From E44-bin88 sp034419075 (GTDB taxonomy: Bacteria > Chloroflexota > Dehalococcoidia > Dehalococcoidales > BS750m-G39): a stretch of 64,000 bases of DNA. The translations under genes and the position numbers were made by a program. The stretch covers positions 1-64,000 of the forward strand of contig DAOULR010000007.1 of assembly GCA_034419075.1 (NCBI GenBank), in the 5' to 3' direction. The notes beneath the pieces are model-generated. The model made no database searches and was not told the origin of the DNA. It worked only from the letters and a program-made list of their open reading frames with translations. Shown here one piece after another: positions 43,986 to 51,616 of this stretch; within the stretch, counting starts at the first letter, position 1, and every line of letters begins with the position of its first letter.

Positions 43986-44756
43986 TTAGCTCGTCCCGCT
44001 CTGCGCTTTGAGGGAGTCCAGCCATGCGGCTGATTTGACGTCCCTTTCCAATAGATAGCGTATGTAGTTGCGTATCACCACCTCAAGCTGGTGAGAAAGC
44101 TCTGGGGTCAGTGTCATCCCGCTGACGCTTTCGTAGTTGCTGCCCTGCAATAGACGCAGCGCCCGTTGTGCCTCCCAGGATAGGGGATAGGAGAAGGGTT
44201 GGGAGGGGCGGCAGTTGGCGCAGACCATACCGCCGGCGCCGGGGGAAAAGAAGTTGGTGGTCTCCTTTAAAGGCTTGTGGCAGGCGACACACTGCTCCAG
44301 CTGGGGGCGGTAGCCAACCTCATTAAGCAGCTGCAGTTCAAAATAGCGTAGTACCAAATCGCTATTTTCGCCCTGAGATAGACGCTGCAGGGTGGCCAGT
44401 AATAGTTGAAAAATGGGCTGGTCCTCGGCATCGGCGGCGGCGAACTGGTTGACCAGCTCGGTGACGTAGAGGGCGGCGGAGCTAAGCTCCAGGTCGCTTT
44501 TGAGGGGGAGGAAGCTATCTATGGTCTGAGCGCCGGTTATGGTGTCGATATTGCGCCCGCGTACCAGCGATATCTGGCTGTGGGTCAATAGCTCAAGGTG
44601 CCCCGCCATCTTGCTCTTGGTCTTGCGCAGGCTCTTGGCGAAGCCCTGGATTTTGCCTAAGTTGGGGGTATAGAGGGTGAGGATGGTATCCGCCTCGCCC
44701 AGCTTGGTCTTTTTGATGACGATGGCTTCAGTCTGATAGGTTCTAGGCTTGGGCAT
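43986..44756 (-). CDS. recO: DNA repair protein RecO
   Basis: A 256-residue recombination mediator that loads RecA with RecR. The N-terminal OB fold has TEAIVIKKTKLGEADTILTLYTPNLGKIQGFAKSLRK; the C-terminal zinc motif is CVACHKPL...MVCANC. The ATG at 44756 gives the family start MPKPRTYQTEAIV; the frame is open upstream but unsupported. A 34-base piece including this start recurs at 45190-45223. Confidence 0.93.
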   Translation of the reverse strand: MPKPRTYQTEAIVIKKTKLGEADTILTLYTPNLGKIQGFAKSLRKTKSKMAGHLELLTHSQISLVRGRNIDTITGAQTIDSFLPLKSDLELSSAALYVTELVNQFAAADAEDQPIFQLLLATLQRLSQGENSDLVLRYFELQLLNEVGYRPQLEQCVACHKPLKETTNFFSPGAGGMVCANCRPSQPFSYPLSWEAQRALRLLQGSNYESVSGMTLTPELSHQLEVVIRNYIRYLLERDVKSAAWLDSLKAQSGTS

Positions 44757-44760
44757 TTTG
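44727..44760. repeat. Direct repeat, copy at the recO 5' end
   Basis: This stretch covers the recO start codon and its first ten codons. It matches 45190-45223 in the same orientation at 32 of 34 positions. The two copies flank the TauE-like gene. Confidence 0.85.
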
Positions 44761-44776
44761 CTTACTGTCGAAGGCC

Positions 44777-45139
44777 TTATTTCTTGATAATCATGTATAT
44801 AGCGGTTAAGAGCAGGGCCACCCCGAATATCTTTTGCAGTACCTGAGTGGATATACCGGTAGCCAGCTTGGCGCCAAAGAAACCGCCGATGAAGAAGCCC
44901 AGACAAATAAAGGCGGCTATCTTTACGTCTACATAACCGGCCTTGTAGTAGGTCCAGGCGGCCAGTAAACCAATGGGCGGAATCATTAGCGCCAGGGTCG
45001 TGCCCTGGGCCTGGTGCTGGCTCAGGCCGAAGAGAATAATCAGGGCCGGTACGATAATGATACCGCCGCCGATGCCAAGTAAGCCGCTGAGAACCCCGGC
45101 GGCTAAGCCGAGCGCTATATAAAGAACGATATCGACCAT
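44777..45139 (-). CDS. Half-size TauE/SafE-type membrane permease
   Basis: A 120-residue hydrophobic protein with about four helices. GLAAGVLSGLLGIGGGIIIVPALIILFG is the glycine-rich hallmark of the TauE/SafE family, and a second block, GFFIGGFFGAKLATGIS, also fits. Full-length members have two such halves (about 250 residues); this one has a single unit and would act as a dimer. The family exports sulfite or organosulfonates. The start at ATG 45139 is preferred to a longer frame lacking a ribosome-binding site. It lies between direct repeats of the recO start. Confidence 0.8.
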   Translation of the reverse strand: MVDIVLYIALGLAAGVLSGLLGIGGGIIIVPALIILFGLSQHQAQGTTLALMIPPIGLLAAWTYYKAGYVDVKIAAFICLGFFIGGFFGAKLATGISTQVLQKIFGVALLLTAIYMIIKK

Positions 45140-45150
45140 TTTTGTTTGCC

Positions 45151-45219
45151 TTACCTTTGACAGCACTTGATCACCGGTTTCAAGCTAGTTTCGGTCTGAT
45201 AGGTTCTAGGCTTGGACAT
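45151..45219 (-). pseudogene. Fragment of the recO 5' end
   Basis: A 22-codon open remnant begins MSKPRTYQTE, almost the same as the recO start (MPKPRTYQTE), then diverges and stops at a TAA. The flanking bases before the ATG also match. It is a duplicated scrap of recO, not a gene of its own. Confidence 0.75.
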
Positions 45220-45223
45220 TTTG
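45190..45223. repeat. Direct repeat, displaced copy of the recO 5' end
   Basis: Matches 44727-44760 with two mismatches in 34 bases, in the same orientation and 463 bases away. It lies just after the stop of the AT-rich gene at 45229. Confidence 0.85.
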
Positions 45224-45228
45224 GTGCC

Positions 45229-46044
45229 TCAACATTCCGAAAATACAAAGAGTTTATCTATTGTATATTTACCGTGCGGATGGCTTTTGTCAAGAGTGTT
45301 CAGTAGCGATTTGTCTATGTTTTGATTGTCCACTCGGATATACATACCCGCAAATCTTTTGGTGTCTTCAATTGCAACGTATGAAGTCAGAGTTATATTT
45401 CCGAATTTTGTAGTTTTAAGAGCATTTTTGAGGTATTCGTTTATTTCATCCGTTTTAAACTGACTATCATTTTTCAAGATGTTATGGTAGATGTTTGTGT
45501 AGTCGATAAATAAGGCCGTAGCGGGGCCACAATACGGTTTTTTTGATTTTTGGCTAATCACTGAGCCTATTTTATATTTGACATCTTGAGTTTTGGGTTT
45601 AGACAGATGAGCACTGCCACATTCTATAAAGACATCCCTGTCTTCTGTGTGAATCGTGAAATCGGGAGATTCAGTTTTGGTAAATTCCACTTTTTTTAAA
45701 ATCAGCACCGCAGCGGTATGGATTTCCATTCTAAAACCGAAATATTTATCAAAAGAAAGGTTTGTATGCAATTGCTTCTTAAATGTGGCCAGTAACTCGC
45801 TGTCGTGTTGCTCAATTATCTTAAGCTCTTTTACTAAAAGGGCTGTTTTACCGAGTTCATAATCTCTTAGGGAAATATTTTTTTGGTTGTGGTACTTTAG
45901 AACCCTATTAAGAGATTGTCCTATTGGGCTTCTGGCTGCGATGCTTCCAGGGGTGAATCGTATCCCAAGCAAAATGCTTAATTCTACTATCAGATTACCA
46001 TATCCCGCTAGGAACCTAGTAGTAGGCGAGCTCTGTGGATTCAC
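45229..46044 (-). CDS. AT-rich gene of unknown function, possible nuclease-like fold
   Basis: A 271-residue soluble protein. The N-terminal half is helical. The middle, GFRMEIHTAAVLILKKVEF, then SPDFTIHTEDRDVFIECGS, resembles a PD-(D/E)xK layout (Glu, Pro-Asp, Glu-x-Cys), but the usual Lys is replaced, so catalysis is doubtful. The C-terminus (FAGMYIRVDNQNIDKSLL) matches no family I know. Base composition is clearly more AT-rich than the neighbours, which suggests transfer. The start is a GTG without a good ribosome-binding site. An orphan defence or restriction component is one possibility. Confidence 0.5.
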   Translation of the reverse strand: MNPQSSPTTRFLAGYGNLIVELSILLGIRFTPGSIAARSPIGQSLNRVLKYHNQKNISLRDYELGKTALLVKELKIIEQHDSELLATFKKQLHTNLSFDKYFGFRMEIHTAAVLILKKVEFTKTESPDFTIHTEDRDVFIECGSAHLSKPKTQDVKYKIGSVISQKSKKPYCGPATALFIDYTNIYHNILKNDSQFKTDEINEYLKNALKTTKFGNITLTSYVAIEDTKRFAGMYIRVDNQNIDKSLLNTLDKSHPHGKYTIDKLFVFSEC

Positions 46045-46102
46045 GTTAATCTGAGCTTTTGAGCTGTGCCTATTTATAAATGAGGACTTGAATCTCTTAT
46101 CC

Positions 46103-46426
46103 CTACTCGTTAAACCACCCTTCTTTGGTCAGAATATCGACGACCATCGCTGAGCTGGGGCCATCTCCCCTCGCCACATTTACCGCCGCCCGGCCGGCGA
46201 CAGCGGTGGCAACGCGGGCTACCGCCTGGTGGGTAAAGCCAGCGCAGAGGTAGATGGACTGGACGCCTTTGTTTTGCACGAAGTCCTTAGCCACCTCTAC
46301 GGCCTGGTCGAAGTTCGTCGCCTCGATGAATACCGCCGTCAGCTCCGCCTTTTCGGTCTTGATGGTGGCGCGGTGTTTTTCGGGGTCGCCGTCGGGCGCC
46401 ATAATGATAAATGCCGATTTGAACAT
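46103..46426 (-). CDS. Conserved hypothetical protein, DUF6506-like
   Basis: A 107-residue soluble alpha/beta protein beginning MFKSAFIIMAPDGDPEKHR with AGGAG seven bases ahead. Other visible blocks are ELTAVFIEATNFDQAVEVAKDFV, GVQSIYLCAGFTHQAVARVA and VNVARGDGPSSAMVVDIL. I associate this with the DUF6506 group, but only weakly, and no activity is known. It follows recR by 16 bases on the same strand and may share its transcript. A longer frame up to 46561 overlaps recR and is rejected. Confidence 0.6.
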   Translation of the reverse strand: MFKSAFIIMAPDGDPEKHRATIKTEKAELTAVFIEATNFDQAVEVAKDFVQNKGVQSIYLCAGFTHQAVARVATAVAGRAAVNVARGDGPSSAMVVDILTKEGWFNE

Positions 46427-46442
46427 GGTATTGCTCCTTATA

Positions 46443-47054
46443 CTAAAATTCCTGCCTGCCTTCCATGGCGCGGGTGAGGGTGACATCATCGGCGTATTCC
46501 AGCTCGGTGCCGAAGGGCAGCCCTCTGGCCAGGCGGGTAACCTTGATGCCGAGGGGGACAATGAGCTTATTGAGGTACATAGCGGTCTGCTCTCCCTCCA
46601 GGGTGGGATTGGTGGCCAGGATTACCTCGCTGACCCCGCCCCCTTTGAGCCTTTCCATAAGCTCGTTGATTCTGATGTCACCCGTGCCGATGCCCTCGGT
46701 GGGGGATATAGCGCCGTGGAGGACGTGATAGAGTCCGTTATAGGTCTTGGTGTGCTCCAGTGCCAGGATGTCCTGCAGCTGTTCTACAATGCAGACCAGG
46801 CTGTGGTCGCGTTGGGGGTTGCGGCAGATGGGGCAGGGGTCGGTATCGGTGATATTAAAGCATGTCGAGCAGAGCTTCGTTTTCTGCTTCACTGAGAGGA
46901 TGGCGTCGGCCAGCATCTTGGTCTGTTCGTCCGGGGCGCGGAGGAGGTAGAAGGCGAGGCGCTGGGCACTCTTGGGGCCGACACCGGGCAGCCTGTTCAG
47001 TTCTTGGACGAGTCTGTCCACCGCACCCGCGGCGGGTGGAATATCTTGGGTCAA
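46443..47054 (-). CDS. recR: Recombination protein RecR
   Basis: A 203-residue member of the RecFOR pathway that forms a ring clamp with RecO. LVQELNRLPGVGPKSAQRLAFYLL is the helix-hairpin-helix, CSTCFNITDTDPCPICRNPQRD the four-Cys zinc finger, and SLVCIVEQLQDILALE...VLHGAISPTEGIGTGDIRI the Toprim domain. The start is TTG with AAGGAG ahead. It follows ybaB on the same strand, separated by a copy of the dispersed repeat. Confidence 0.95.
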   Translation of the reverse strand: MTQDIPPAAGAVDRLVQELNRLPGVGPKSAQRLAFYLLRAPDEQTKMLADAILSVKQKTKLCSTCFNITDTDPCPICRNPQRDHSLVCIVEQLQDILALEHTKTYNGLYHVLHGAISPTEGIGTGDIRINELMERLKGGGVSEVILATNPTLEGEQTAMYLNKLIVPLGIKVTRLARGLPFGTELEYADDVTLTRAMEGRQEF

Positions 47055-47129
47055 CTGGCTCTCCTTATATGGTACTCTTTATAGATTCTGGTATCTCTCT
47101 CGGAGACGATAAGATTGCTCCCCCCAACC

Positions 47130-47202
47130 CCACTCTGTCAGCGCACGTTGTTTTGTCCCACCCAATACCCACCCTATAAGGGTGGTACCCCTTTTATATC
47201 CT
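47130..47202. repeat. Dispersed intergenic repeat, copy 2
   Basis: The 37-base core at 47157-47193 is identical to those at 14246 and 55913. The 5' arm here reads CTGTCAGCGCACGTTG. The 3' side has a TT insertion relative to the other copies, so the second possible hairpin is weakened. A GGGGCTTCGCCCC hairpin follows at about 47210. The element occupies the gap between ybaB and recR. Confidence 0.85.
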
Positions 47203-47249
47203 CCTGTTGGGGCTTCGCCCCACCCCACCTTGAAATTTTTTTGTTCGTT

Positions 47250-47555
47250 TTAGGTCAGGCCGGGGATATTTAGGCCACCGGTGACCTTGCGCATACGCTC
47301 GGCGGCTAGCTCCTGGGACTTGGCGATGCCTTCGTTTACTGCAGCCAGCACCAGGTCTTCCAGCATCTCAACGTCGTCAGGGTTGATTGCCTCGGGGGCT
47401 ATCTTTACCGATTTCACTTCCTGCTGGCCAGTAACAATAACGGTGACCGCCCCGCCCCCCGCTGTGGCTTCGACGGTGGCTTCAGCCAGCTCCTTTTGCG
47501 CCTTAGCCAGCCGGGCCTGAAGTTCCTGAGCCTGTTGCATCATGCGTTTGTTCAC
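47250..47555 (-). CDS. YbaB/EbfC nucleoid-associated protein
   Basis: A 101-residue dimeric DNA-binding protein. MMQQAQELQARLAKAQKELAEATVEATAGGGAVTVIVTGQQEVKSVKI is the family core and DDVEMLEDLVLAAVNEGIAKSQELAAERM the C-terminal helix. The start is GTG overlapping the dnaX stop by four bases. The dnaX-ybaB-recR order is widely conserved. Confidence 0.94.
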   Translation of the reverse strand: MNKRMMQQAQELQARLAKAQKELAEATVEATAGGGAVTVIVTGQQEVKSVKIAPEAINPDDVEMLEDLVLAAVNEGIAKSQELAAERMRKVTGGLNIPGLT

Positions 47556-49201
47556 AGTTCCTCCGTATTGATGACCTGGGCGCCCATCTTCTTGACGGCA
47601 TCCACCAGGTGGTTGTCTTCGGGCTCGTGGACGCAGCGCACCTGGTAGTCGCGCCCCAGATATTTGCTGATAATGGTCCGGGTTACCTGCTGGTTTTCGG
47701 CGGTCTCCAGCCTTTCCTTATGAATGGGATACTTGAAGGCCAAGACCACGGTATCGTCTTCGATAGCCACCGGTTTGACCCCCGCACTCCTTAAAATGGC
47801 AACGGCGGGTGTTCTTTTAAGCTCGTCGGGCGCCTGCTCGATAACCTGCTTCCAGTTCACTCTCAGACGCTCGATTTCGCTGTGAAGCTCGGGAGGGGTA
47901 GTGGGCGGGGTCGTATTCTCTGTCTCGGTTGCTTCTTCAGTTGTCTTAGCTGCTTCTGCTTTTGGTTTTTCAGTTGCCTTTGTCTCGACTACATCTTTAG
48001 CTGCATCGGCTGCCTTTGCTTCTTCAGCGGGCTCTGCCTTGGCTGCCTTAGCTTTGGCCGCTGGCTTTTTGGGCGCCTCTTTTGGCGGCGGGGCTTCGTA
48101 CTGGGGTGGGGGGCTTTTCTCCGCTTCGAGGGGTTGGGCGCAATCGACCAGCGCCAGCTCCAGGGGGAGGGTGGAATAATTATCGAAGCCGATTTCGAGC
48201 TGGCCGAAGAGCTTTATCGCCCGTAGTATCTGGGGTAGGGTGGTCTTAGCCGCCAGCTCTTTAAGCTCGGCGATATCCTCGGCGGTGAGGTCAACGGCTT
48301 CCTCGGAGCCAGTCTTAACCAGGAGCAATTGTCTTAGATATGCCACCAGCTCTCGATTGAACTGCCTTAAATCCAGGCCGTCGCTGTTGACGCCGTTTAT
48401 GGTGGCCACGCCCGCCGAAACATCGTTATTGACGATGTGCTTGGCCAGCTCTTTAGCCCGCTCGTCGCCAGTGATGCCTAAAACTGCCTGCACCTGGGGT
48501 AGGCCGATTTCGTTGCCGTAGTAAGTGGTAAGCTGTTCTAGCAGGTTTTCGGCATCGCGGAGGCTGCCGGTGGCGCTGCGGGCGATGAGCCTTAAGCCTT
48601 CCGACTCTATCTTGATGCCCTCGGCTTTACAGATGCTTTCCAGCTTGGCGACGACATCGGACTGAGAGATGCGCCTGAAATCAAAGCGCTGACAGCGGGA
48701 CAGAATCGTGGGCAATACCTTGTGTATCTCCGTAGTCGCCAGTACGAAAATGACCTGGGGCGGGGGCTCTTCCAGCGTCTTGAGCAGGGCGTTGGAGGCG
48801 CTGTTGCTGAGCATATGGACTTCGTCGATGATATAAACCTTGTATTTTGCCTGTCCGGGGGCGTAGTTTACCTTTTCGCGCAGGCTGCGGATATCGTCGA
48901 CACCGGTGTTGCTGGCGGCGTCGATTTCGATGACATCCATGGCGCTGCCTTCGGTTATGGCCAGGCACATCTCGCATTGGTTGCAGGGTTTTTCTTTATC
49001 GGTGCTGAGGCAGTTGACCGCTTTAGCCAGGATACGGGCAGTGGAGGTCTTGCCCGTTCCCCGTGGGCCGTAGAAGAGGTAGGCGTGGGAGACACGCCCG
49101 CTCTTGAGGGCATTACTCAAAGTCTGGGTTACCGCTTCTTGGCCGATAACATCGGCCAGGGTTTGAGGGCGCCATTTGCGATAGAAAACTTGAGATGCCA
49201 T
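47552..49201 (-). CDS. dnaX: DNA polymerase III subunits gamma/tau
   Basis: The 549-residue clamp-loader ATPase. Walker A is GPRGTGKTST, the zinc motif CLSTDKEKPCNQCEMC, Walker B IIDEVHMLS, and sensor 1 FVLATTEIHKVLPTILSRCQRFDF. After about residue 360 comes a low-complexity Ala/Glu/Lys/Pro linker (AKAKAAKAEPAEEAKAA), then a small C-terminal domain. No strong slippery sequence for a shorter gamma form was noticed. The ATG lies eight bases after a TATAAT box. Confidence 0.95.
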   Translation of the reverse strand: MASQVFYRKWRPQTLADVIGQEAVTQTLSNALKSGRVSHAYLFYGPRGTGKTSTARILAKAVNCLSTDKEKPCNQCEMCLAITEGSAMDVIEIDAASNTGVDDIRSLREKVNYAPGQAKYKVYIIDEVHMLSNSASNALLKTLEEPPPQVIFVLATTEIHKVLPTILSRCQRFDFRRISQSDVVAKLESICKAEGIKIESEGLRLIARSATGSLRDAENLLEQLTTYYGNEIGLPQVQAVLGITGDERAKELAKHIVNNDVSAGVATINGVNSDGLDLRQFNRELVAYLRQLLLVKTGSEEAVDLTAEDIAELKELAAKTTLPQILRAIKLFGQLEIGFDNYSTLPLELALVDCAQPLEAEKSPPPQYEAPPPKEAPKKPAAKAKAAKAEPAEEAKAADAAKDVVETKATEKPKAEAAKTTEEATETENTTPPTTPPELHSEIERLRVNWKQVIEQAPDELKRTPAVAILRSAGVKPVAIEDDTVVLAFKYPIHKERLETAENQQVTRTIISKYLGRDYQVRCVHEPEDNHLVDAVKKMGAQVINTEEL

Positions 49202-49209
49202 CGTCCTCT

Positions 49210-49238
49210 ATTATACCCCAAATCGGCTGGTTTCCAAA
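49210..49238 (-). promoter_or_regulatory. Promoter of dnaX, nearly leaderless
   Basis: On the minus strand, TTTGGA (49233-49238) and TATAAT (49210-49215) are 17 bases apart. Eight bases separate the -10 box from the ATG at 49201; these contain GAGGACG, which would be largely missing from the transcript. Confidence 0.5.
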
Positions 49239-49277
49239 GGGGATTTCGTAGCTGATAGACGTTTGTTTTTAAACAAA

Positions 49278-49326
49278 AGCCAGCCTTACCAGTTCTGCTA
49301 TCTCTTTTCCACTGGTAAGGCTGGCT
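49278..49326 (-). terminator. Strong intrinsic terminator after the tubulin-like gene
   Basis: AGCCAGCCTTACCAGT (49278-49293) and its exact reverse complement (49311-49326) form a 16-base stem with a 17-base loop. On the minus strand TTTTGTTT follows. It is the longest perfect stem I noticed in the window. Confidence 0.8.
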
Positions 49327-49345
49327 AGGGGTTTGGGGTATTGGA

Positions 49346-50518
49346 TTATAGTAATGAGGGTATGTCCTTGGAGGCTTCCTCTATTTCCTTGAGCTTACCC
49401 TCGGCCTGTTTCTCTCTGCCCTTGGAGGCGTGGATGAACTGAGTGGCGGTTTCGTAGTAGCCCTTAATCTTGTCCACAGAGCCCAGTTCGGAGAGGACCA
49501 GGGTGACGTCGATCACGTTCTTTTCCCTGGGGTAGTCGCCGTTCCTGATGACGGCCTCGGGAGCCATATCCCTGAGGTACTCGCCGAGGTCTTTGACCAG
49601 GTCCATGTTCATCTCTTTGTGCGGCGCCGATACCAGGTAGAGCGCCCGTCCCGATTCGGCGGGGTTACACTTGACGGAAAGCTCACTTAAGGCTTCGTCC
49701 ATGGCCTGAATGCCACGGTGGGTCTCGGTGCTCTTCTTGCGGAAGTTGCGGCCCCAGGAGAATAGCTTCCAGGTGGGCAGCTGCGACTTGCCGTAGCCGA
49801 TTACCGTCCAGCCAACCAGGCTCTGGATGATGTCGCCGGCATCGACCATGCGGGCGCCGATGTGGCGGCGCCTGGTCTCTTCACCGGCGCAGAGCAGGTT
49901 GTAGAAAGGCTCGACCATGAGGGTGTTAATCTGGGAGAGGTTGTTCCTCAGCGAGAAGTCCTTGCGGACAAAGCGCTGATTGTCGGCCAGGAAGATGGCA
50001 TCGGCCGTAGTGTAGAGGGACTTGAGGCAGGTAGCCGCGTTGTAGATGGTCCTTTCCTCGGTCTCCTCTTCGTGGGCGAAGGGAAGAACGGCCAGGGTAT
50101 AAACGGGTTTGTCGATATAGCGGTCTTTCATCATCTGGGTGATGATGGGCAAGGCACCCGAGCCGGTACCGCCGGCGACGCCAGCAATGAGCAGGAAGGC
50201 GTCGGTTTCAAAGAAGCGGTGGGCTGTTCTCAGGGCGTCGACGACCTTGTCGCCGTCTTCCCTGGCTACCTCAGCCCCCAACTCGTTGATTTTACCTACG
50301 CCGTGACCGCCCGTCCGCCGCCCACCAACCAGAATCCTGTGCTGGTAATCAGGCCTGATGGTTTTTAGCCCGCTTAAATCAGCCGCATCCGTGTTTACGG
50401 CAAAAGCACCAGTGACTATCTCCATCCCGCGTGAGGCACGCGCTCTTTTGTTAAGCCGGGCAAATTCATCAGCCAGCCTACCACCACATTGTCCAAGACC
50501 TACAACCACTAATTTCAT
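49346..50518 (-). CDS. Tubulin/FtsZ-superfamily GTPase (CetZ/FtsZ-like)
   Basis: A 390-residue protein. It opens MKLVVVGLGQCGGRLADEF like tubulins, and the G-box GVAGGTGSGALP (about residues 113-124) is the GGGTGTG tubulin signature. ARMVDAGDIIQSL has the VDxxD spacing of the FtsZ T7 loop that activates the neighbour's GTPase. It lacks the acidic FtsZ C-terminal tail. ATG 50518 follows CGAGGTGAAAAA. It is not canonical FtsZ; relatives include archaeal CetZ shape-determining proteins and Chloroflexota tubulin-like proteins. A strong terminator follows, so it is probably transcribed alone. Confidence 0.8.
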   Translation of the reverse strand: MKLVVVGLGQCGGRLADEFARLNKRARASRGMEIVTGAFAVNTDAADLSGLKTIRPDYQHRILVGGRRTGGHGVGKINELGAEVAREDGDKVVDALRTAHRFFETDAFLLIAGVAGGTGSGALPIITQMMKDRYIDKPVYTLAVLPFAHEEETEERTIYNAATCLKSLYTTADAIFLADNQRFVRKDFSLRNNLSQINTLMVEPFYNLLCAGEETRRRHIGARMVDAGDIIQSLVGWTVIGYGKSQLPTWKLFSWGRNFRKKSTETHRGIQAMDEALSELSVKCNPAESGRALYLVSAPHKEMNMDLVKDLGEYLRDMAPEAVIRNGDYPREKNVIDVTLVLSELGSVDKIKGYYETATQFIHASKGREKQAEGKLKEIEEASKDIPSLL

Positions 50519-50605
50519 TTTTTCACCTCGTAAATTAAGACTATTGAGTCTATTGTATGCACAGTTTCCCGCCAATGTCAACCCTGACTATAGACGGGGG
50601 TACTA

Positions 50606-51616
50606 TCAGAGACCTTTATTGGCTATATATATAGCCAAGTCGCCTAAACGGCAGCTGTAGCCCCACTCGTTGTCGTACCAGGCGAGCACCTTGACCATGT
50701 TGCCGCCGATGGCCATGGTGGTGGGAGCGTCAACGATGGAGCTGGCGGGGTTGCCTTTGAAATCCACACTGACCAGCGGCTCGGTGCAGTACTCCATAAT
50801 GCCCTTCAAGCTCCCGCCCGCCGCCTTTTCCAATGCCTTGTTGACCTCCTCTACGGTAGCCTCTTTCTCCAGGTCGGCGACCAGGTCGACCAGGGAGACG
50901 GTAGTCGTGGGCACTCGTAGCGCCAGCCCATGCAGCCTGCCCTTGAGCTCGGGGATGACCTGGGTTACAGCGCGGGCAGCACCGGTGGTGGTGGGCACAA
51001 TGTTTATGGCGGCGGCTCGTGCTCGCCGTAGGTCACGGTGGAAGGTATCCAGCAGCCGCTGGTCGTTGGTGTAGGCGTGGATGGTGGTCATTAATCCTTT
51101 GCTCACGCCGAAGCTCTGGTGCAGCACCTTGACCACCGGAGCGATGCAGTTGGTGGTGCAGGAGGCGTTAGAGATAATGTTATGCTTGTCGGGCTTATAA
51201 TCGGCCTCGTTGACGCCGAGGACGATGGTGATATCCTCATTTTTAGCTGGTGCCGAGATTATAACCTTTTTGGCACCTCCCTCGAGGTGCGCTGCTGCTT
51301 TAGCAGCATCGGTGAAGAGCCCGGTGGACTCGATGACGATTTCAACGCCAAGGTCACGCCAGGGTATCTTGGAGGGGTCACGCTCGGCGAAGACCTTCAC
51401 CTTTTTACCATCAACAACAATGCTGTCATCGGCAGCCTTGACCTCACCGGGGTAGCGACCATAGTTGCTGTCCCATTTGAGTAGATGGGCATTGGTCTTG
51501 GTGTCGGTCAGGTCGTTGATGGCGACTACCTCCAGCTTGCCCTTATGGTGCTGGTTAATGGCTCGTAGGCTTAGCCTACCGACTCTACCGAATCCGTTAA
51601 TACCCAGTTTGGTCAT
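50606..51616 (-). CDS. gap: Glyceraldehyde-3-phosphate dehydrogenase, type I
   Basis: A 336-residue glycolytic enzyme. The NAD site is KLGINGFGRVGRLSLRAI, with VAINDLTD, whose Asp favours NAD over NADP. The catalytic Cys is in ISNASCTTNCIAPV, and AYTNDQRLLD and WYDNEWGYSCRLGDLA are typical. Its ATG overlaps the stop of the preceding HgdB-like gene (ATGA), an unusual partner. eno lies 3 kb away on the same strand. Confidence 0.96.
   Translation of the reverse strand: MTKLGINGFGRVGRLSLRAINQHHKGKLEVVAINDLTDTKTNAHLLKWDSNYGRYPGEVKAADDSIVVDGKKVKVFAERDPSKIPWRDLGVEIVIESTGLFTDAAKAAAHLEGGAKKVIISAPAKNEDITIVLGVNEADYKPDKHNIISNASCTTNCIAPVVKVLHQSFGVSKGLMTTIHAYTNDQRLLDTFHRDLRRARAAAINIVPTTTGAARAVTQVIPELKGRLHGLALRVPTTTVSLVDLVADLEKEATVEEVNKALEKAAGGSLKGIMEYCTEPLVSVDFKGNPASSIVDAPTTMAIGGNMVKVLAWYDNEWGYSCRLGDLAIYIANKGL

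Noticed and set aside
44757..44906. Fifty-codon N-terminal extension of recO
   Set aside because: It overlaps the TauE gene end and adds sequence absent from RecO proteins.
46427..46561. N-terminal extension of the DUF6506-like protein
   Set aside because: It overlaps recR and has low-complexity composition; ATG 46426 has a ribosome-binding site.
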